Shown: in pieces, positions 16,903-25,154 of the stretch
Position numbering within the stretch: the first letter of the stretch is position 1
How the letters are laid out: the number at the start of each line of letters is the position of its first letter
DNA from: Actinocrispum wychmicini
GTDB taxonomy: Bacteria > Actinomycetota > Actinomycetes > Mycobacteriales > Pseudonocardiaceae
Direction: 5' to 3'
Length of the DNA stretch: 64,000 nt
Assembly (NCBI RefSeq): GCF_004345645.1
Contig: NZ_SLWS01000001.1
Coordinates: 62,001 to 126,000 of the forward strand
Program-made: the position numbers and the translations under genes
The notes under the pieces: generated by a model
What the model was told of the DNA's origin: nothing
Databases searched by the model: none
What the model saw: the letters and a program-made list of their open reading frames with translations, nothing else

Positions 16903-17684
16903 CCGGCCGCCCTGCGGGGACGTGCCGGCTTCGGGGCCTGCTCGGCGAGCGCGATCAGGTGTTCCGCTTCCACGCCCTTGACCAGCTTGGCGGCCACATC
17001 CGGTTCGGTCGGCCCGGCGCCGTACGACGGGCAGTCCTTGGCCAGCAGGCATGCGCCACACGCCGGCTTGCGGGCGTGACACACGCGCCGGCCGTGGAAG
17101 ATGATCCAGTGCGACGCCATCGTCCAGTCCTTGGGCGGCAGCAGCGTGGCCACCGCGGACTCGACCTTCACCGGGTCGGTCTCCTCGGTCCACTCCCACC
17201 GCCGGACCAACCGGCCGAAATGCGTGTCCACGGTCAGGCCGGGGACGTCGAACGCGTTGCCGAGCACGACGTTCGCGGTCTTGCGGCCGACCCCGGGCAG
17301 CGTGACCAGTTCCGCCAGGGTGCCGGGGACCTGGCCGTCGTACCGTTCGACCAAGGCCGCGCCCAGGCCCATCAACGACGTCGTCTTGCTCCGGAAGAAC
17401 CCCAGCGGCCGCAGAAACTCCTCGAGTTCGGTCCGGTCGGCGCCGGCGTAGTCCGCCGCGGTCCGGTACTTCGCGAACAGCGCCGGCGTGGTCAGGTTGA
17501 CCCGCACGTCCGTGGTTTGGGCGGACAGCACAACGGCTACCAGGAGTTCGAGCGGGTCGGCGAAGTCCAGCTCGGCGCGGGCGTCCGGGTAGGCCTCGGA
17601 CAGCGAGCGGATCATCCGCCGGGCGCGCCGGACCAGAGCCGTGGCCGGCTTGACCGCGGGGGGCTGTTGGGTGGCGGAGGGCAC
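16899..17684 (-). CDS. nth: Endonuclease III
   Basis: Nth is a base-excision repair glycosylase/AP lyase that removes oxidised pyrimidines. The 261-residue protein has the helix-hairpin-helix LPGVGRKTA with catalytic Lys135, the catalytic Asp153 in VDTHFGRL, and the four iron-sulfur ligands Cys202, 209, 212 and 218 (C-x6-C-x2-C-x5-C). GTG at 17684 is the start; a short tail after the cluster is rich in Pro and Arg. It leads the minus-strand operon through to marP and is divergent from the small membrane protein gene at 17777. Confidence 0.96.
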   Translation of the reverse strand: MPSATQQPPAVKPATALVRRARRMIRSLSEAYPDARAELDFADPLELLVAVVLSAQTTDVRVNLTTPALFAKYRTAADYAGADRTELEEFLRPLGFFRSKTTSLMGLGAALVERYDGQVPGTLAELVTLPGVGRKTANVVLGNAFDVPGLTVDTHFGRLVRRWEWTEETDPVKVESAVATLLPPKDWTMASHWIIFHGRRVCHARKPACGACLLAKDCPSYGAGPTEPDVAAKLVKGVEAEHLIALAEQAPKPARPRRAAG

Positions 17685-17776
17685 GGGACTAGCCTACGGG
17701 CCGCCAAGCAACCCCATCGGTGCCCCAGACATCTATCAACATGCCGAGTGTCCCGAGGCAAGCGAGGATTCAAGTC

Positions 17777-18031
17777 ATGACGACGGTCTGGTTCGTGTTC
17801 ATCGTCCCGCTCGTGATCATGCTGTTCGCGCTGTTCATGGAGCGTGTCGAGACACGCCTGCGGCATGTCGCCGTCCGCGAGGACGAGGTGACTGAGTTCC
17901 TCGACGACGCGCGGCCAGACGAGGTGCGCGCCCTCTACGGCCACGGCATTGGCCGGGCGCTCGAGCTTTTCCGCCTCCGCCGGCGCGGCGGCCGGGCCGC
18001 GCGACTGCGTGCACAGCGTGTCCGCCGGTAG
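17777..18031 (+). CDS. Small single-pass membrane protein (Rv3675-like)
   Basis: The 84-residue protein starts with one strong hydrophobic helix (about residues 4-20) followed by a cytoplasmic helical, arginine-rich tail. ATG at 17777 puts the membrane segment right at the N-terminus; in-frame codons back to 17720 add only polar sequence. It lies between nth and crp, as Rv3675 does in M. tuberculosis. No enzymatic motif is visible and the function is unknown. Confidence 0.75.
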   Translation: MTTVWFVFIVPLVIMLFALFMERVETRLRHVAVREDEVTEFLDDARPDEVRALYGHGIGRALELFRLRRRGGRAARLRAQRVRR

Positions 18032-18155
18032 CGGTCCCCGTGACCTACCGGTAGCGTCCGGCGTGCCGACGAGCGCTTCCGGGTGAACGTCCTACACTGC
18101 AGGTAGTGAAGACGGTGACGACGCTGGTCGCCGTGTCTCGACAGGAGGGACGAGC

Positions 18156-18830
18156 GTGGACGAGACCCTGGCCAGGGCCGGCATCTTCCAGGGGGTCGAA
18201 CCCGCGGCAGCCGAGGCGCTCAGTCAGACGCTCGAATCCGTGGAGTTCCCCCGCGGGCACGTCATCTTCGCCGAGGGCGAGCCGGGCGACCGGCTGTACA
18301 TCATCCTGTCCGGCAAGGTGAAGCTCGGCCGGAAGTCACCGGACGGCCGGGAGAACCTGCTGGGCATCTTCGGCCCGTCGGACATGTTCGGTGAGCTGTC
18401 GATCTTCGACCCGGGGCCCCGGACCTCCACGGCGACGACCGTGACCGAGGTACGCGCGGTCACCATGGGCCGCCCCGAGCTGCGGCAGTGGATCGCGACC
18501 CGTCCGGAGATCGCCGAACAGCTCCTGCGGGTGGTGGCCCGCAGGCTGCGCCGGACGAACGGGATGTTGGCCGACCTGATCTTCACCGACGTGCCCGGCC
18601 GGGTGGCCAAGGCGCTGCTCCAGCTGGCCCAGCGGTTCGGCAGCCAGGAAGCCGGCCTGCTGCGGGTGACCCACGACCTGACCCAGGAGGAGATCGCCCA
18701 GTACGTCGGCGCCTCCCGGGAGACGGTGAACAAGGCGCTCGCGGACTTCGCCCACCGGGGCTGGCTGCGGCTGGAAGGCAAGAGCGTGCTCATCCTCGAC
18801 CCGGAGCGACTGGCCCGCCGAGCCCGCTGA
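18156..18830 (+). CDS. crp: CRP/FNR-family cAMP receptor protein
   Basis: The 224-residue protein has a cyclic-nucleotide domain (about 15-115) with the cAMP phosphate-binding segment [13 protein letters not shown], Glu80, Arg89 and Thr90 as in mycobacterial CRP, a long dimer helix, and a C-terminal helix-turn-helix (about 174-196, [11 protein letters not shown]). Arg188-Glu189 in the recognition helix predict binding to TGTGA-N6-TCACA. A perfect copy of that site is present at 36818. GTG at 18156 follows GGAGGG. A TACACT -10-like sequence lies at 18093-18098. This is the likely global carbon and stress regulator, equivalent to Rv3676. Confidence 0.96.
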   Translation: MDETLARAGIFQGVEPAAAEALSQTLESVEFPRGHVIFAEGEPGDRLYIILSGKVKLGRKSPDGRENLLGIFGPSDMFGELSIFDPGPRTSTATTVTEVRAVTMGRPELRQWIATRPEIAEQLLRVVARRLRRTNGMLADLIFTDVPGRVAKALLQLAQRFGSQEAGLLRVTHDLTQEEIAQYVGASRETVNKALADFAHRGWLRLEGKSVLILDPERLARRAR

Positions 18831-19449
18831 CCTCGACATTCTGTTCCGGCCAGCCTGACCCGACAGACAGAGCGTCTGCTTGACCAACGGGTCAGAGCTA
18901 CCGCGTGTCCGCTCCACCACCAGGTCAGAGCTACACGTGTCCGCCGTTCCCGCCGGGTGAGTCGCCGGTTCGGCTCGCTACCAGCGCCGTTGGGTTTGCT
19001 TTTCGCCGCGAACCAGCAACTCACCCGCAGGAACAGCAGACACGCGCGGTTCGGCTCGCTCACCTGCTCGCTGGTTCGCTCACGCGAAAAGCCGGGCGCC
19101 GCCCCCGACGCGGCGCACCGGCTTCCCGTGTTCGCGCGAGCCATCCCCCGACAGCTCGCGCTCCCCGCCCTCCTGGCGTTCCGGCCCCGACCCATTCCGC
19201 CGGAGGGAGTTTTGTTCAGTTCGGGTTCCCCGTGGGGAGCCGCGTCAACCACCATCGCACGGACCCACCCCCGGAACTCAAGCCTTTTCACCCTCAAGGA
19301 CTCGGATGAGTGGGTTTCGTTGTGCGACTTTCCCCCGAGTTCACTTTCTGTTACCAAACCGTGATCAACTACTGCGCCGATCGGGCGAGGTGATCAGGCC
19401 CACCGGAAAATAATGGTACGGCGGTACCATATTTGCCATACTGGTACGT
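18831..19449. other. Structured non-coding region between crp and the MFS gene
   Basis: No frame here looks coding. It contains a 22-base direct repeat (18890-18912 and 18923-18944, GGTCAGAGCTAC...GTGTCCGC). There is a long inverted repeat (18999-19017 with 19070-19091, cores CTTTTCGC and CGAACCAGC). A strong GC hairpin has 14-base arms and one bulge (19089-19102 and 19110-19124). The motif GGTTCGGCTCGCT occurs twice (near 18967 and 19048). No U-rich run follows the hairpin, so this is not an ordinary terminator. A crp 3' untranslated structure or an unrecognised small RNA is possible. Confidence 0.5.
19413..19447 (+). promoter_or_regulatory. Promoter and operator of the MFS-nucleoside hydrolase operon
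   Basis: ATGGTAC (19413-19419) and GTACCAT (19424-19430) are perfect arms around GGCG. A third GGTAC lies at 19443-19447. The candidate -10 CATACT (19437-19442) ends 7 bases before the GTG at 19450, and TGGTAC (19414-19419) sits 17 bases upstream of it as a -35. The palindrome would therefore cover the -35 and block initiation. The regulator is not encoded next to it. Confidence 0.45.
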
Positions 19450-20691
19450 GTGTCCCACTCTGTCTCGTTCGCCGACTACCGGGCCGCGCTGACCACTCCC
19501 GGCGCGCGATGGCCCGTGCTCACGGCCGTCCTCGCTCGCCTGCCGATCGCGATGGTCGGCCTGTCCCTGCTGTTCTACGTGCAGCGGGTGACCAGCTCGT
19601 TCGCCACCGCCGGCCTGGTCTCGGCGGGTGCGCTGGTGGGTGTGGCCGTGGGGTCGGTGCTGCAGGGACGGATCATGGACCGGCTCGGACCCAGCCGGCC
19701 GCTGCTGGTCAGCTCGGCGGCGTTCGCGGCGCTCGTGACCGTGGCGATCTTCGGCGTCGAGCAGCGCGCGAACACGGCTGTGCTCGTGGTGCTCGCGGTC
19801 GGTGTGGGGGTCACGCAGCCCACAGTCGGCTCGGCGAGCAGGGCGATGTGGTCGCGCCTGCTGCCGGCGGGCCGGGCCAGGCAGGCGGCCTACAACTACG
19901 ACGCCATCAGCATCGAGGTGTTCTTCATCCTCGGCCCTGGCATCTCCGGGTTGCTGTCCGGTGCGGCCTGGGCGGGCACGGGCATGGTCGTCGCCTCGGT
20001 CATCCAGACCGTCGGCGCGATCGGGTTCGCGTTGACCAGGACCGTCCGTGGGCTTCGGCCGCTGCGCGGTGAGCTGCCGGGCTACCTGGGCGCGCTGGCC
20101 AGTCCCGGGATGCGCACGGTCGTGGTCGCCGCGATGGGTTTCGGCGCCGTGATCGGGTTCGTCGAGGTGGCGGTGCCGGCCGCGGCGACCGCCGCCGGGC
20201 ACCAGTCGCTGGGCGGGGTGATGATCAGCGCGTGGTCGGTCAGCTCGGTGATCTTCGGCGTGGTCTACGGCATGCGGCCGTGGCCTCGCGCGATGCACCT
20301 GCGGCTGCCGTTCCTGCTGGCCGCGTTCGGCGTGCTGGTGGCCTTCTCGTCGATCCCGACCGGACTCGTCGGCCTCACGCTGACGCTGCTGATCGCGGGC
20401 ACCATGATCACGGCGCAGTCGACTGCGCACTCGACCGCGCTGGAGCAGGTGGCGCCACCCGGGACGGTCACCGAGGCGTTCGGCTGGGTGATCACGGCCG
20501 TCACCCTGGGCCTGGCCCTCGGCCAGTCGGTCAGCGGGTACTTCGTGGACCACGTCAGCGTGTCCGCGTCGTTCCTGGCCGCGTCGGTCGTCGGGCTGAT
20601 ATTCGCGGGCCTGGTGTTCCTGCTGCGTGGCACCATCTCGCGGGGTGTCCCGACCGCGACACCCCAGAAAGACCACGCCCTAGCGAGCTGA
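19450..20691 (+). CDS. MFS transporter, probably for nucleosides
   Basis: The 413-residue protein has about 12 transmembrane helices and an MFS loop-2/3 segment (GRIMDRLGPSRP, about 74-85). It has no Shine-Dalgarno sequence; GTG at 19450 sits 7 bases after a -10-like CATACT, suggesting a leaderless mRNA. A nucleoside hydrolase gene follows 10 bases downstream, so nucleoside import or export is a reasonable guess. It is a distant paralogue of the MFS protein at 62440 (shared ARxP...VG and GRIxDRxGxRP segments). The substrate is not determined. Confidence 0.85.
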   Translation: MSHSVSFADYRAALTTPGARWPVLTAVLARLPIAMVGLSLLFYVQRVTSSFATAGLVSAGALVGVAVGSVLQGRIMDRLGPSRPLLVSSAAFAALVTVAIFGVEQRANTAVLVVLAVGVGVTQPTVGSASRAMWSRLLPAGRARQAAYNYDAISIEVFFILGPGISGLLSGAAWAGTGMVVASVIQTVGAIGFALTRTVRGLRPLRGELPGYLGALASPGMRTVVVAAMGFGAVIGFVEVAVPAAATAAGHQSLGGVMISAWSVSSVIFGVVYGMRPWPRAMHLRLPFLLAAFGVLVAFSSIPTGLVGLTLTLLIAGTMITAQSTAHSTALEQVAPPGTVTEAFGWVITAVTLGLALGQSVSGYFVDHVSVSASFLAASVVGLIFAGLVFLLRGTISRGVPTATPQKDHALAS

Positions 20692-20701
20692 TCGGAGAAC
20701 G

Positions 20702-21628
20702 ATGCGGCGCCTGATCATCGACACGGACCCCGGCGTGGACGACGCCTTCGCGATCGCGCTGGCCTGCGCGAGCCCTGACGTGGACCTGATGGCCGTGACA
20801 ACGGTCGCCGGCAACATCGGGATCGAGCACACGACCCGCAACGCCCTCAACCTCCTCGCGTTGTGCGGCCGCGAGGACGTCCCCGTCGCGGCGGGCGCAC
20901 ACAGGCCCTTCTCGCGACCGGTACGTGGCGACACCGCGCACGGCGTGGACGGTCTCGGCGGGCACGCGCACGCACTGCCCACGTCCAAAGCAACCGGGGA
21001 CCCGAGGGACGCCATCACGTTGCTGAAGGACACCCTCGAAGCGTCCGAAGGGCCCGTCACGGTCATCGCGATCGGCCCGATGACGAACGTGGCGCTGCTG
21101 CTGGCGGCGCACCCCGGCGTGAAACCGAAGATCGACCGGTTGGTGATCATGGGCGGTGGGATCGCCGGCGGCAACATCACGCCGTCCGCGGAGTTCAACG
21201 TGTGGGTCGACCCGGAGGCCGCCCGCCGGGTACTGGTCGAGGAGGACGTGCCGGTCACCCTCGTCCCGCTGGACGTGACGATGCGCTGCGCGGTCGGCGA
21301 CGAGTGGCTCGGGCAACTGGCTGACCATCCGGTTGGCCGCGAACTGGTGGCGATGACCCCGCACTACCGCGCGTTCTACAAGGAGACGTTCGGACGCGAC
21401 GACTTCGTCATGCACGACGCCATCGCCGTGGCCGAGGCGATCAACCCGGGACTCCTGCGGACCACACCACTGCGCCTCGAAGTCGACTGCACCGACGGGC
21501 CAGGCAGCGGCGCCACCATCGCCGACCGTCGCACGCCACCGCAGCCGGACGAGCGTTTCGTGGACGTCGCGCTGGACGCGGACATCGACGCGTTGCGCGC
21601 CTACATCCTCGGCGAACTCGCGCGTTAG
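20702..21628 (+). CDS. Inosine-uridine-type nucleoside hydrolase
   Basis: The enzyme hydrolyses the N-glycosidic bond of ribonucleosides to base and ribose. The 308-residue protein has the calcium-binding signature DTDPGVDDA at residues 7-15, the HGVDGLGG loop, SAEFNVWVDPEAA and the C-terminal MHDAIAVA, all expected in the IunH family. Base preference (purine, pyrimidine or both) cannot be read from the sequence. It follows the MFS gene by 10 bases with a GGAGAACG site. Its stop shares TTAG with the convergent PHP-domain gene. Confidence 0.93.
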   Translation: MRRLIIDTDPGVDDAFAIALACASPDVDLMAVTTVAGNIGIEHTTRNALNLLALCGREDVPVAAGAHRPFSRPVRGDTAHGVDGLGGHAHALPTSKATGDPRDAITLLKDTLEASEGPVTVIAIGPMTNVALLLAAHPGVKPKIDRLVIMGGGIAGGNITPSAEFNVWVDPEAARRVLVEEDVPVTLVPLDVTMRCAVGDEWLGQLADHPVGRELVAMTPHYRAFYKETFGRDDFVMHDAIAVAEAINPGLLRTTPLRLEVDCTDGPGSGATIADRRTPPQPDERFVDVALDADIDALRAYILGELAR

Positions 21629-22974
21629 CCGAGGAAGATCGGGTTCGTCAGGGCGACCATGGTGTCGACTGTGGTCTGTGTGGGTTCGTTGCGGCGTACT
21701 TCGACGCGCACCCAACGGCTGTAACGGCTGCGCGTGGTCCATGACGCCGTACCGCCGTCCTTGTGGACGTACCCGCCCCACTGCGGCCCGGTCTGGTCGA
21801 GCATTCGGATGTGTGTGTCCGGCGCACCCTCCACCCGGACCTCGAACGTGACCGGGTCGTCGGTCTCCAGCCGCTGGCCGATGCCGACGGTCCGGATCCC
21901 GGTGGTGGCGGTGAAGTCGAGCCGGACCTCGGCGGACTCGGCGATCCAGTTGCGGCCCTGGGCGAATCCGGCCATCAGCTGGTCGCCGCTCAGGCCGCGG
22001 GACCAGACAACGTTGTGCGGCAGGCCGACCCGGTCCGCGCGCGAGTGCGAATCGCTGTTGCCGACGGCCGGCACCCACCGGCCGGCGCGCAGCAGGCTGT
22101 CCCACGCGATCACCGTGGCTTCGTCGTCCAACGTCCACGGGCCGTTCCACACCTCCACCAGGTCGACACGTTCCATGCCGAACTCCCACGAGCACCCCAC
22201 GCACGGGCTGAACGGGTGCGCGGCGACCACCAGGCCGCCGGCGCCGCGCACCTCGTCCACGAACCGGCGCAGGTCATCCGGGTTGTCCGCGCGGTGGCGC
22301 CAGTCGATCCACTTGCCCGCCGGCAGATGCCACGCCGGCCAGTGCCCGGTCCGCGTGGTGACCTCCTCGCCGTTGAGGATCAGCAGGTCGTCGGTTGCGT
22401 GATGCCCCCACCGAAGATGCGCGCTCGACGTGTTGTGTTCCGTGGAAACGACGAAATCCAGGCCCGCCTGCCGAGCGTCCGCGACGAGCTCCGGGAGTGT
22501 GCGTTGCCCGTCGGAGTGGATCGTGTGCAGGTGCCCGTCGCCGCGATACCAGGCATGTCCGCGACCCGGGATGCGCGCGGGCGCCGGACGGGGCCGGAAC
22601 GACTCACCATCCGGTCCACTGTGGATGGTGATGTCCAGCTCGTAGGAGATCCCCTGCGGGGACACCGTGTACGGGCCGAGAACCACCTGCCACCGGCCCG
22701 GCCACACCGGACCCGGCAGGTAGCCGGGCGTGGCCTCGCTGGCGTTGATGGCGAACCGGTCCCGCGCCCCGCCCGACCAGCCGCGGAACTCGTCGTCCGG
22801 CCCGAAGATCCCGATGTCCAGACTGTTGCCCCGGACGCCGGGCGGAACGGCCGGCCGGTCATAGGTGTAGGCCACCTCGATCTCCCGCGCACCGGGCGGG
22901 ACGTCGATCGGCACATACACCCAGTCATCGGCGCCCGGCTCAATCCACCCGGTGATCCTCTCACTGGTCACCAC
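21625..22974 (-). CDS. CehA/McbA-type PHP-domain metallohydrolase
   Basis: The 449-residue protein has an N-terminal beta-rich region (about 1-145) and a PHP metal-binding domain with GDGHLHTIHSDG, STEHN, AAHPF and GNSDSH. These are the His/Asp ligands typical of PHP phosphoesterases and of the CehA/McbA subfamily that includes carbaryl-type hydrolases. No signal peptide is seen. GTG at 22974 or 22971 starts the gene. A phosphoester or carbamate substrate is possible but not indicated by context. Confidence 0.85.
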   Translation of the reverse strand: MVTSERITGWIEPGADDWVYVPIDVPPGAREIEVAYTYDRPAVPPGVRGNSLDIGIFGPDDEFRGWSGGARDRFAINASEATPGYLPGPVWPGRWQVVLGPYTVSPQGISYELDITIHSGPDGESFRPRPAPARIPGRGHAWYRGDGHLHTIHSDGQRTLPELVADARQAGLDFVVSTEHNTSSAHLRWGHHATDDLLILNGEEVTTRTGHWPAWHLPAGKWIDWRHRADNPDDLRRFVDEVRGAGGLVVAAHPFSPCVGCSWEFGMERVDLVEVWNGPWTLDDEATVIAWDSLLRAGRWVPAVGNSDSHSRADRVGLPHNVVWSRGLSGDQLMAGFAQGRNWIAESAEVRLDFTATTGIRTVGIGQRLETDDPVTFEVRVEGAPDTHIRMLDQTGPQWGGYVHKDGGTASWTTRSRYSRWVRVEVRRNEPTQTTVDTMVALTNPIFLG

Positions 22975-23011
22975 CCCAACCTAGCCAAGACCACGCCGGC
23001 GGTGTCGCCCC

Positions 23012-23254
23012 GCTTGGCCGCGCCAACACCAGCCCCAGCTTGGCGGCACCAACACCAGCCCTTGGCTTGGCCGCGCCGGTCATTCCCGCCGCACAACCCG
23101 CCCGACATCGCCCGGCCAGAGCCGAGATCGCCCGAAACTGTCGGTCCCCTCCGATAACGTGGAAATCGGGGGTCCCCCTGGGAGGGGACGTCCGTCGCGG
23201 CGTGACCCCGAGGCGGCCAGGCCCGTCCGAGCGGAGCGAGGACCATCAATACTG
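23012..23254. repeat. 26-bp tandem repeat and copy 1 of a dispersed intergenic repeat
   Basis: Two adjacent 26-base units (23012-23037 and 23038-23063, GCTTGGCCGCGCCAACACC type) lead into a third partial unit. The block from 23064 to about 23122 matches 29578-29634 over some 55 bases, with core CGCCCGACATCG. The tail CCGAGCGGAGCGAGGACCAT (from 23227) recurs at 29648 and 43056. This fills most of the 307-base gap before the clamp gene. No coding potential is seen. Confidence 0.6.
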
Positions 23255-23281
23255 TCGGTGCCCCTCGTTACTGTGCCGGGT

Positions 23282-24382
23282 ATGGATCTGACCGCAACCA
23301 CCGCCGAACTGGCGAGCGCCGCAGCCGAGGCTGTCCGGCTGCTTCCCGGGCGCGTTCTCGACCCAGTGCTCGCCGGCCTGTTGCTCACCGCCGAGGGTGA
23401 CGAGGTCATGCTCGCCGGGAGCGACCGCGAGCGCGCTGTCCGGCTGTCGTGTTCCGCCGCCGTGCACACGTCTGGCCGCGTGCTCGTTCCGGCGAAGCCG
23501 CTTGCCGAGACGTTGCGCGCGCTGGATGTGCCGATGGTGCGGCTTGTCGTGGAGGGGGCGAGACTCGCGGTTCGGACGCCGAATGCCCGGTTCGCGTTAC
23601 CGCTGCTCGACGCGGATCTGCATCCGGGTGCGCCGACCGCGCCCCCGCTCGCGGGCACGGTCGACGGCAAATTGTTGGTGTCCGCGTTGGCGACCGTGGC
23701 CGCGACGGCGTCCCGCGACGACGCTTTGCCGTTGTTCACGGGTGTTCGCGTGCGCGCGGACGGGGATCGATTGCTGTTGGCGGCGTCGGACCGGTATCGG
23801 ATGGCGTTGGCGTCCTTGCCGTGGACGCCGACTGGCGGGTCGCTGGACGCGTTGGTGCCGGCCGCTTTGCTGGCCGAGATCGCCAAGCAGGCTCGGTCCA
23901 CAGTGGGCTTGCACGTCGATCAGAACCGGGTCGGTGTCGCCTGGGGCAGTTCGGTGGTGACCACGGCGTTGCTGGACGGATCTTTCTTGAGCGAGAACAA
24001 GATTGTGACGTCCACAACGGACACTTGGCTGTCGGTGGACGCGGATGCCTTCGCTGCCGCGGTTCGTCGTGTCGCCCTCTACGCGGACCACCGCGGTGTC
24101 CTGAAACTCGAGGTGGGCGACAACGAGTTCCGTTTGCGCGGAGCCGATCAGCAGGCCGGTGAGGCCGAGGAGACCGTCAAGGCGGACGTCGACGGCGGAC
24201 GTACGTCACCGTCGTTCCAATCCCGGTTCCTGCTCGACGCGTTGCGCCCGTTCGCCGGTGGCCAGGTACGCGTGGCGATCCAACCCGGGATGCGGGCGAC
24301 GATCTTCAGCTCGCCGGACCCGGACAACCCAGTCGACCTGCGCTACATGGTCGCCCCGATGCGCCCACCTGCGACACCGTAG
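23282..24382 (+). CDS. Second DNA polymerase III beta (sliding clamp) homologue
   Basis: The 366-residue protein has the three-domain clamp layout and full clamp length. It shows family segments such as FTGVRVRADGDRLLLAASDRYRM, FPLAL-type domain ends and a final DLRYMVAPMR. No replication-initiation genes (dnaA, recF, gyrB) are nearby, so this is probably a paralogue rather than the oriC-linked dnaN. The C-terminal tail (PMRPPATP) is longer than the usual ending at PMRL-type residues. ATG at 23282 is chosen; in-frame codons upstream run through the repeat. It might serve in repair or stress synthesis; that is inference. Confidence 0.85.
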   Translation: MDLTATTAELASAAAEAVRLLPGRVLDPVLAGLLLTAEGDEVMLAGSDRERAVRLSCSAAVHTSGRVLVPAKPLAETLRALDVPMVRLVVEGARLAVRTPNARFALPLLDADLHPGAPTAPPLAGTVDGKLLVSALATVAATASRDDALPLFTGVRVRADGDRLLLAASDRYRMALASLPWTPTGGSLDALVPAALLAEIAKQARSTVGLHVDQNRVGVAWGSSVVTTALLDGSFLSENKIVTSTTDTWLSVDADAFAAAVRRVALYADHRGVLKLEVGDNEFRLRGADQQAGEAEETVKADVDGGRTSPSFQSRFLLDALRPFAGGQVRVAIQPGMRATIFSSPDPDNPVDLRYMVAPMRPPATP

Positions 24383-24392
24383 GAGAGCGGGT

Positions 24393-25154
24393 CTAGGACG
24401 AACGGAGGTACTCCAACTGAGCCCGCACTGACCATTCCGCCGGCCCCCACAACGAGGGATCGACGTCCGCGTACACAACTTCAACGACCTGCCGTGCCGA
24501 CGCGTCCGGACCGAGCTGGCGCAGTGCCGCCCGAACTTGCTCCAGCCTGGCTTCCCGATGCGCCAGGTACTCGCTCGCGACCGTGGCCAAGTCGGGCAGT
24601 TCCGCCCCGTGTCCCGGCAACACCACGGCCGAGATCGCCTGAAGCCGTCGCAGCGACCCCAGGTAGTCGCCGAGCGACGAGATGATGGTGGTGCCGCGGC
24701 CGAGGATGGTGTCCCCGGTCAGCACGGCGTCGTCGAGCTGAAGGCTGACGGAGTCCTCGGTGTGCCCGGGCGTGTGCAGTACGCGCACGTCGAGACCGGC
24801 GACGGAGATGACTTCGTCGTCCGTGAGCGGCTCGGCGTCCTGGCACAGCTCGGGATCGAACGCCCGTACCGGCGCGCCGGTCTTCGCGGCGAGCCACGGC
24901 GCGCCTTCGACGTGGTCAGGATGGTGGTGTGTCACCAGAATCAGCGACACGGGCCCGCAGTCGGCGACCCGGGTCAGGTGTGCCGCGTCCTCGTATCCGG
25001 GGTCGACGACGACACAGCCTGCCTCGCCGGGGGCGCGCAGGATCCAGGTGTTGGTGCCGTCCAGGGTCATCGAGCCGGGGTTGTCCTCCAGCATCACGGA
25101 CGCGGTCGGCGTGACGGGACGCAGGACGCCGTAGGCGGGATGGGCGATGCTCAC
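24393..25154 (-). CDS. Metallo-beta-lactamase fold hydrolase (Rv3677c-like)
   Basis: The 253-residue protein has the MBL zinc motif THHHPDHVEGA, the downstream HTPGHTEDS, GDTILG and a late GHG histidine, giving a complete two-metal site. The family resembles LACTB2/glyoxalase II-like hydrolases; in bacteria the substrate is mostly unknown. GTG at 25154 overlaps the stop of the Nudix gene (GTGA), so the two are co-translated. By order it matches Rv3677c next to crp and the RidA gene. Confidence 0.9.
   Translation of the reverse strand: MSIAHPAYGVLRPVTPTASVMLEDNPGSMTLDGTNTWILRAPGEAGCVVVDPGYEDAAHLTRVADCGPVSLILVTHHHPDHVEGAPWLAAKTGAPVRAFDPELCQDAEPLTDDEVISVAGLDVRVLHTPGHTEDSVSLQLDDAVLTGDTILGRGTTIISSLGDYLGSLRRLQAISAVVLPGHGAELPDLATVASEYLAHREARLEQVRAALRQLGPDASARQVVEVVYADVDPSLWGPAEWSVRAQLEYLRSS

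Noticed and set aside
18905..19364. Two overlapping open frames downstream of crp
   Set aside because: Arg/Pro/Ser-rich with no conserved feature; they cover the structured repeats and lack credible starts.
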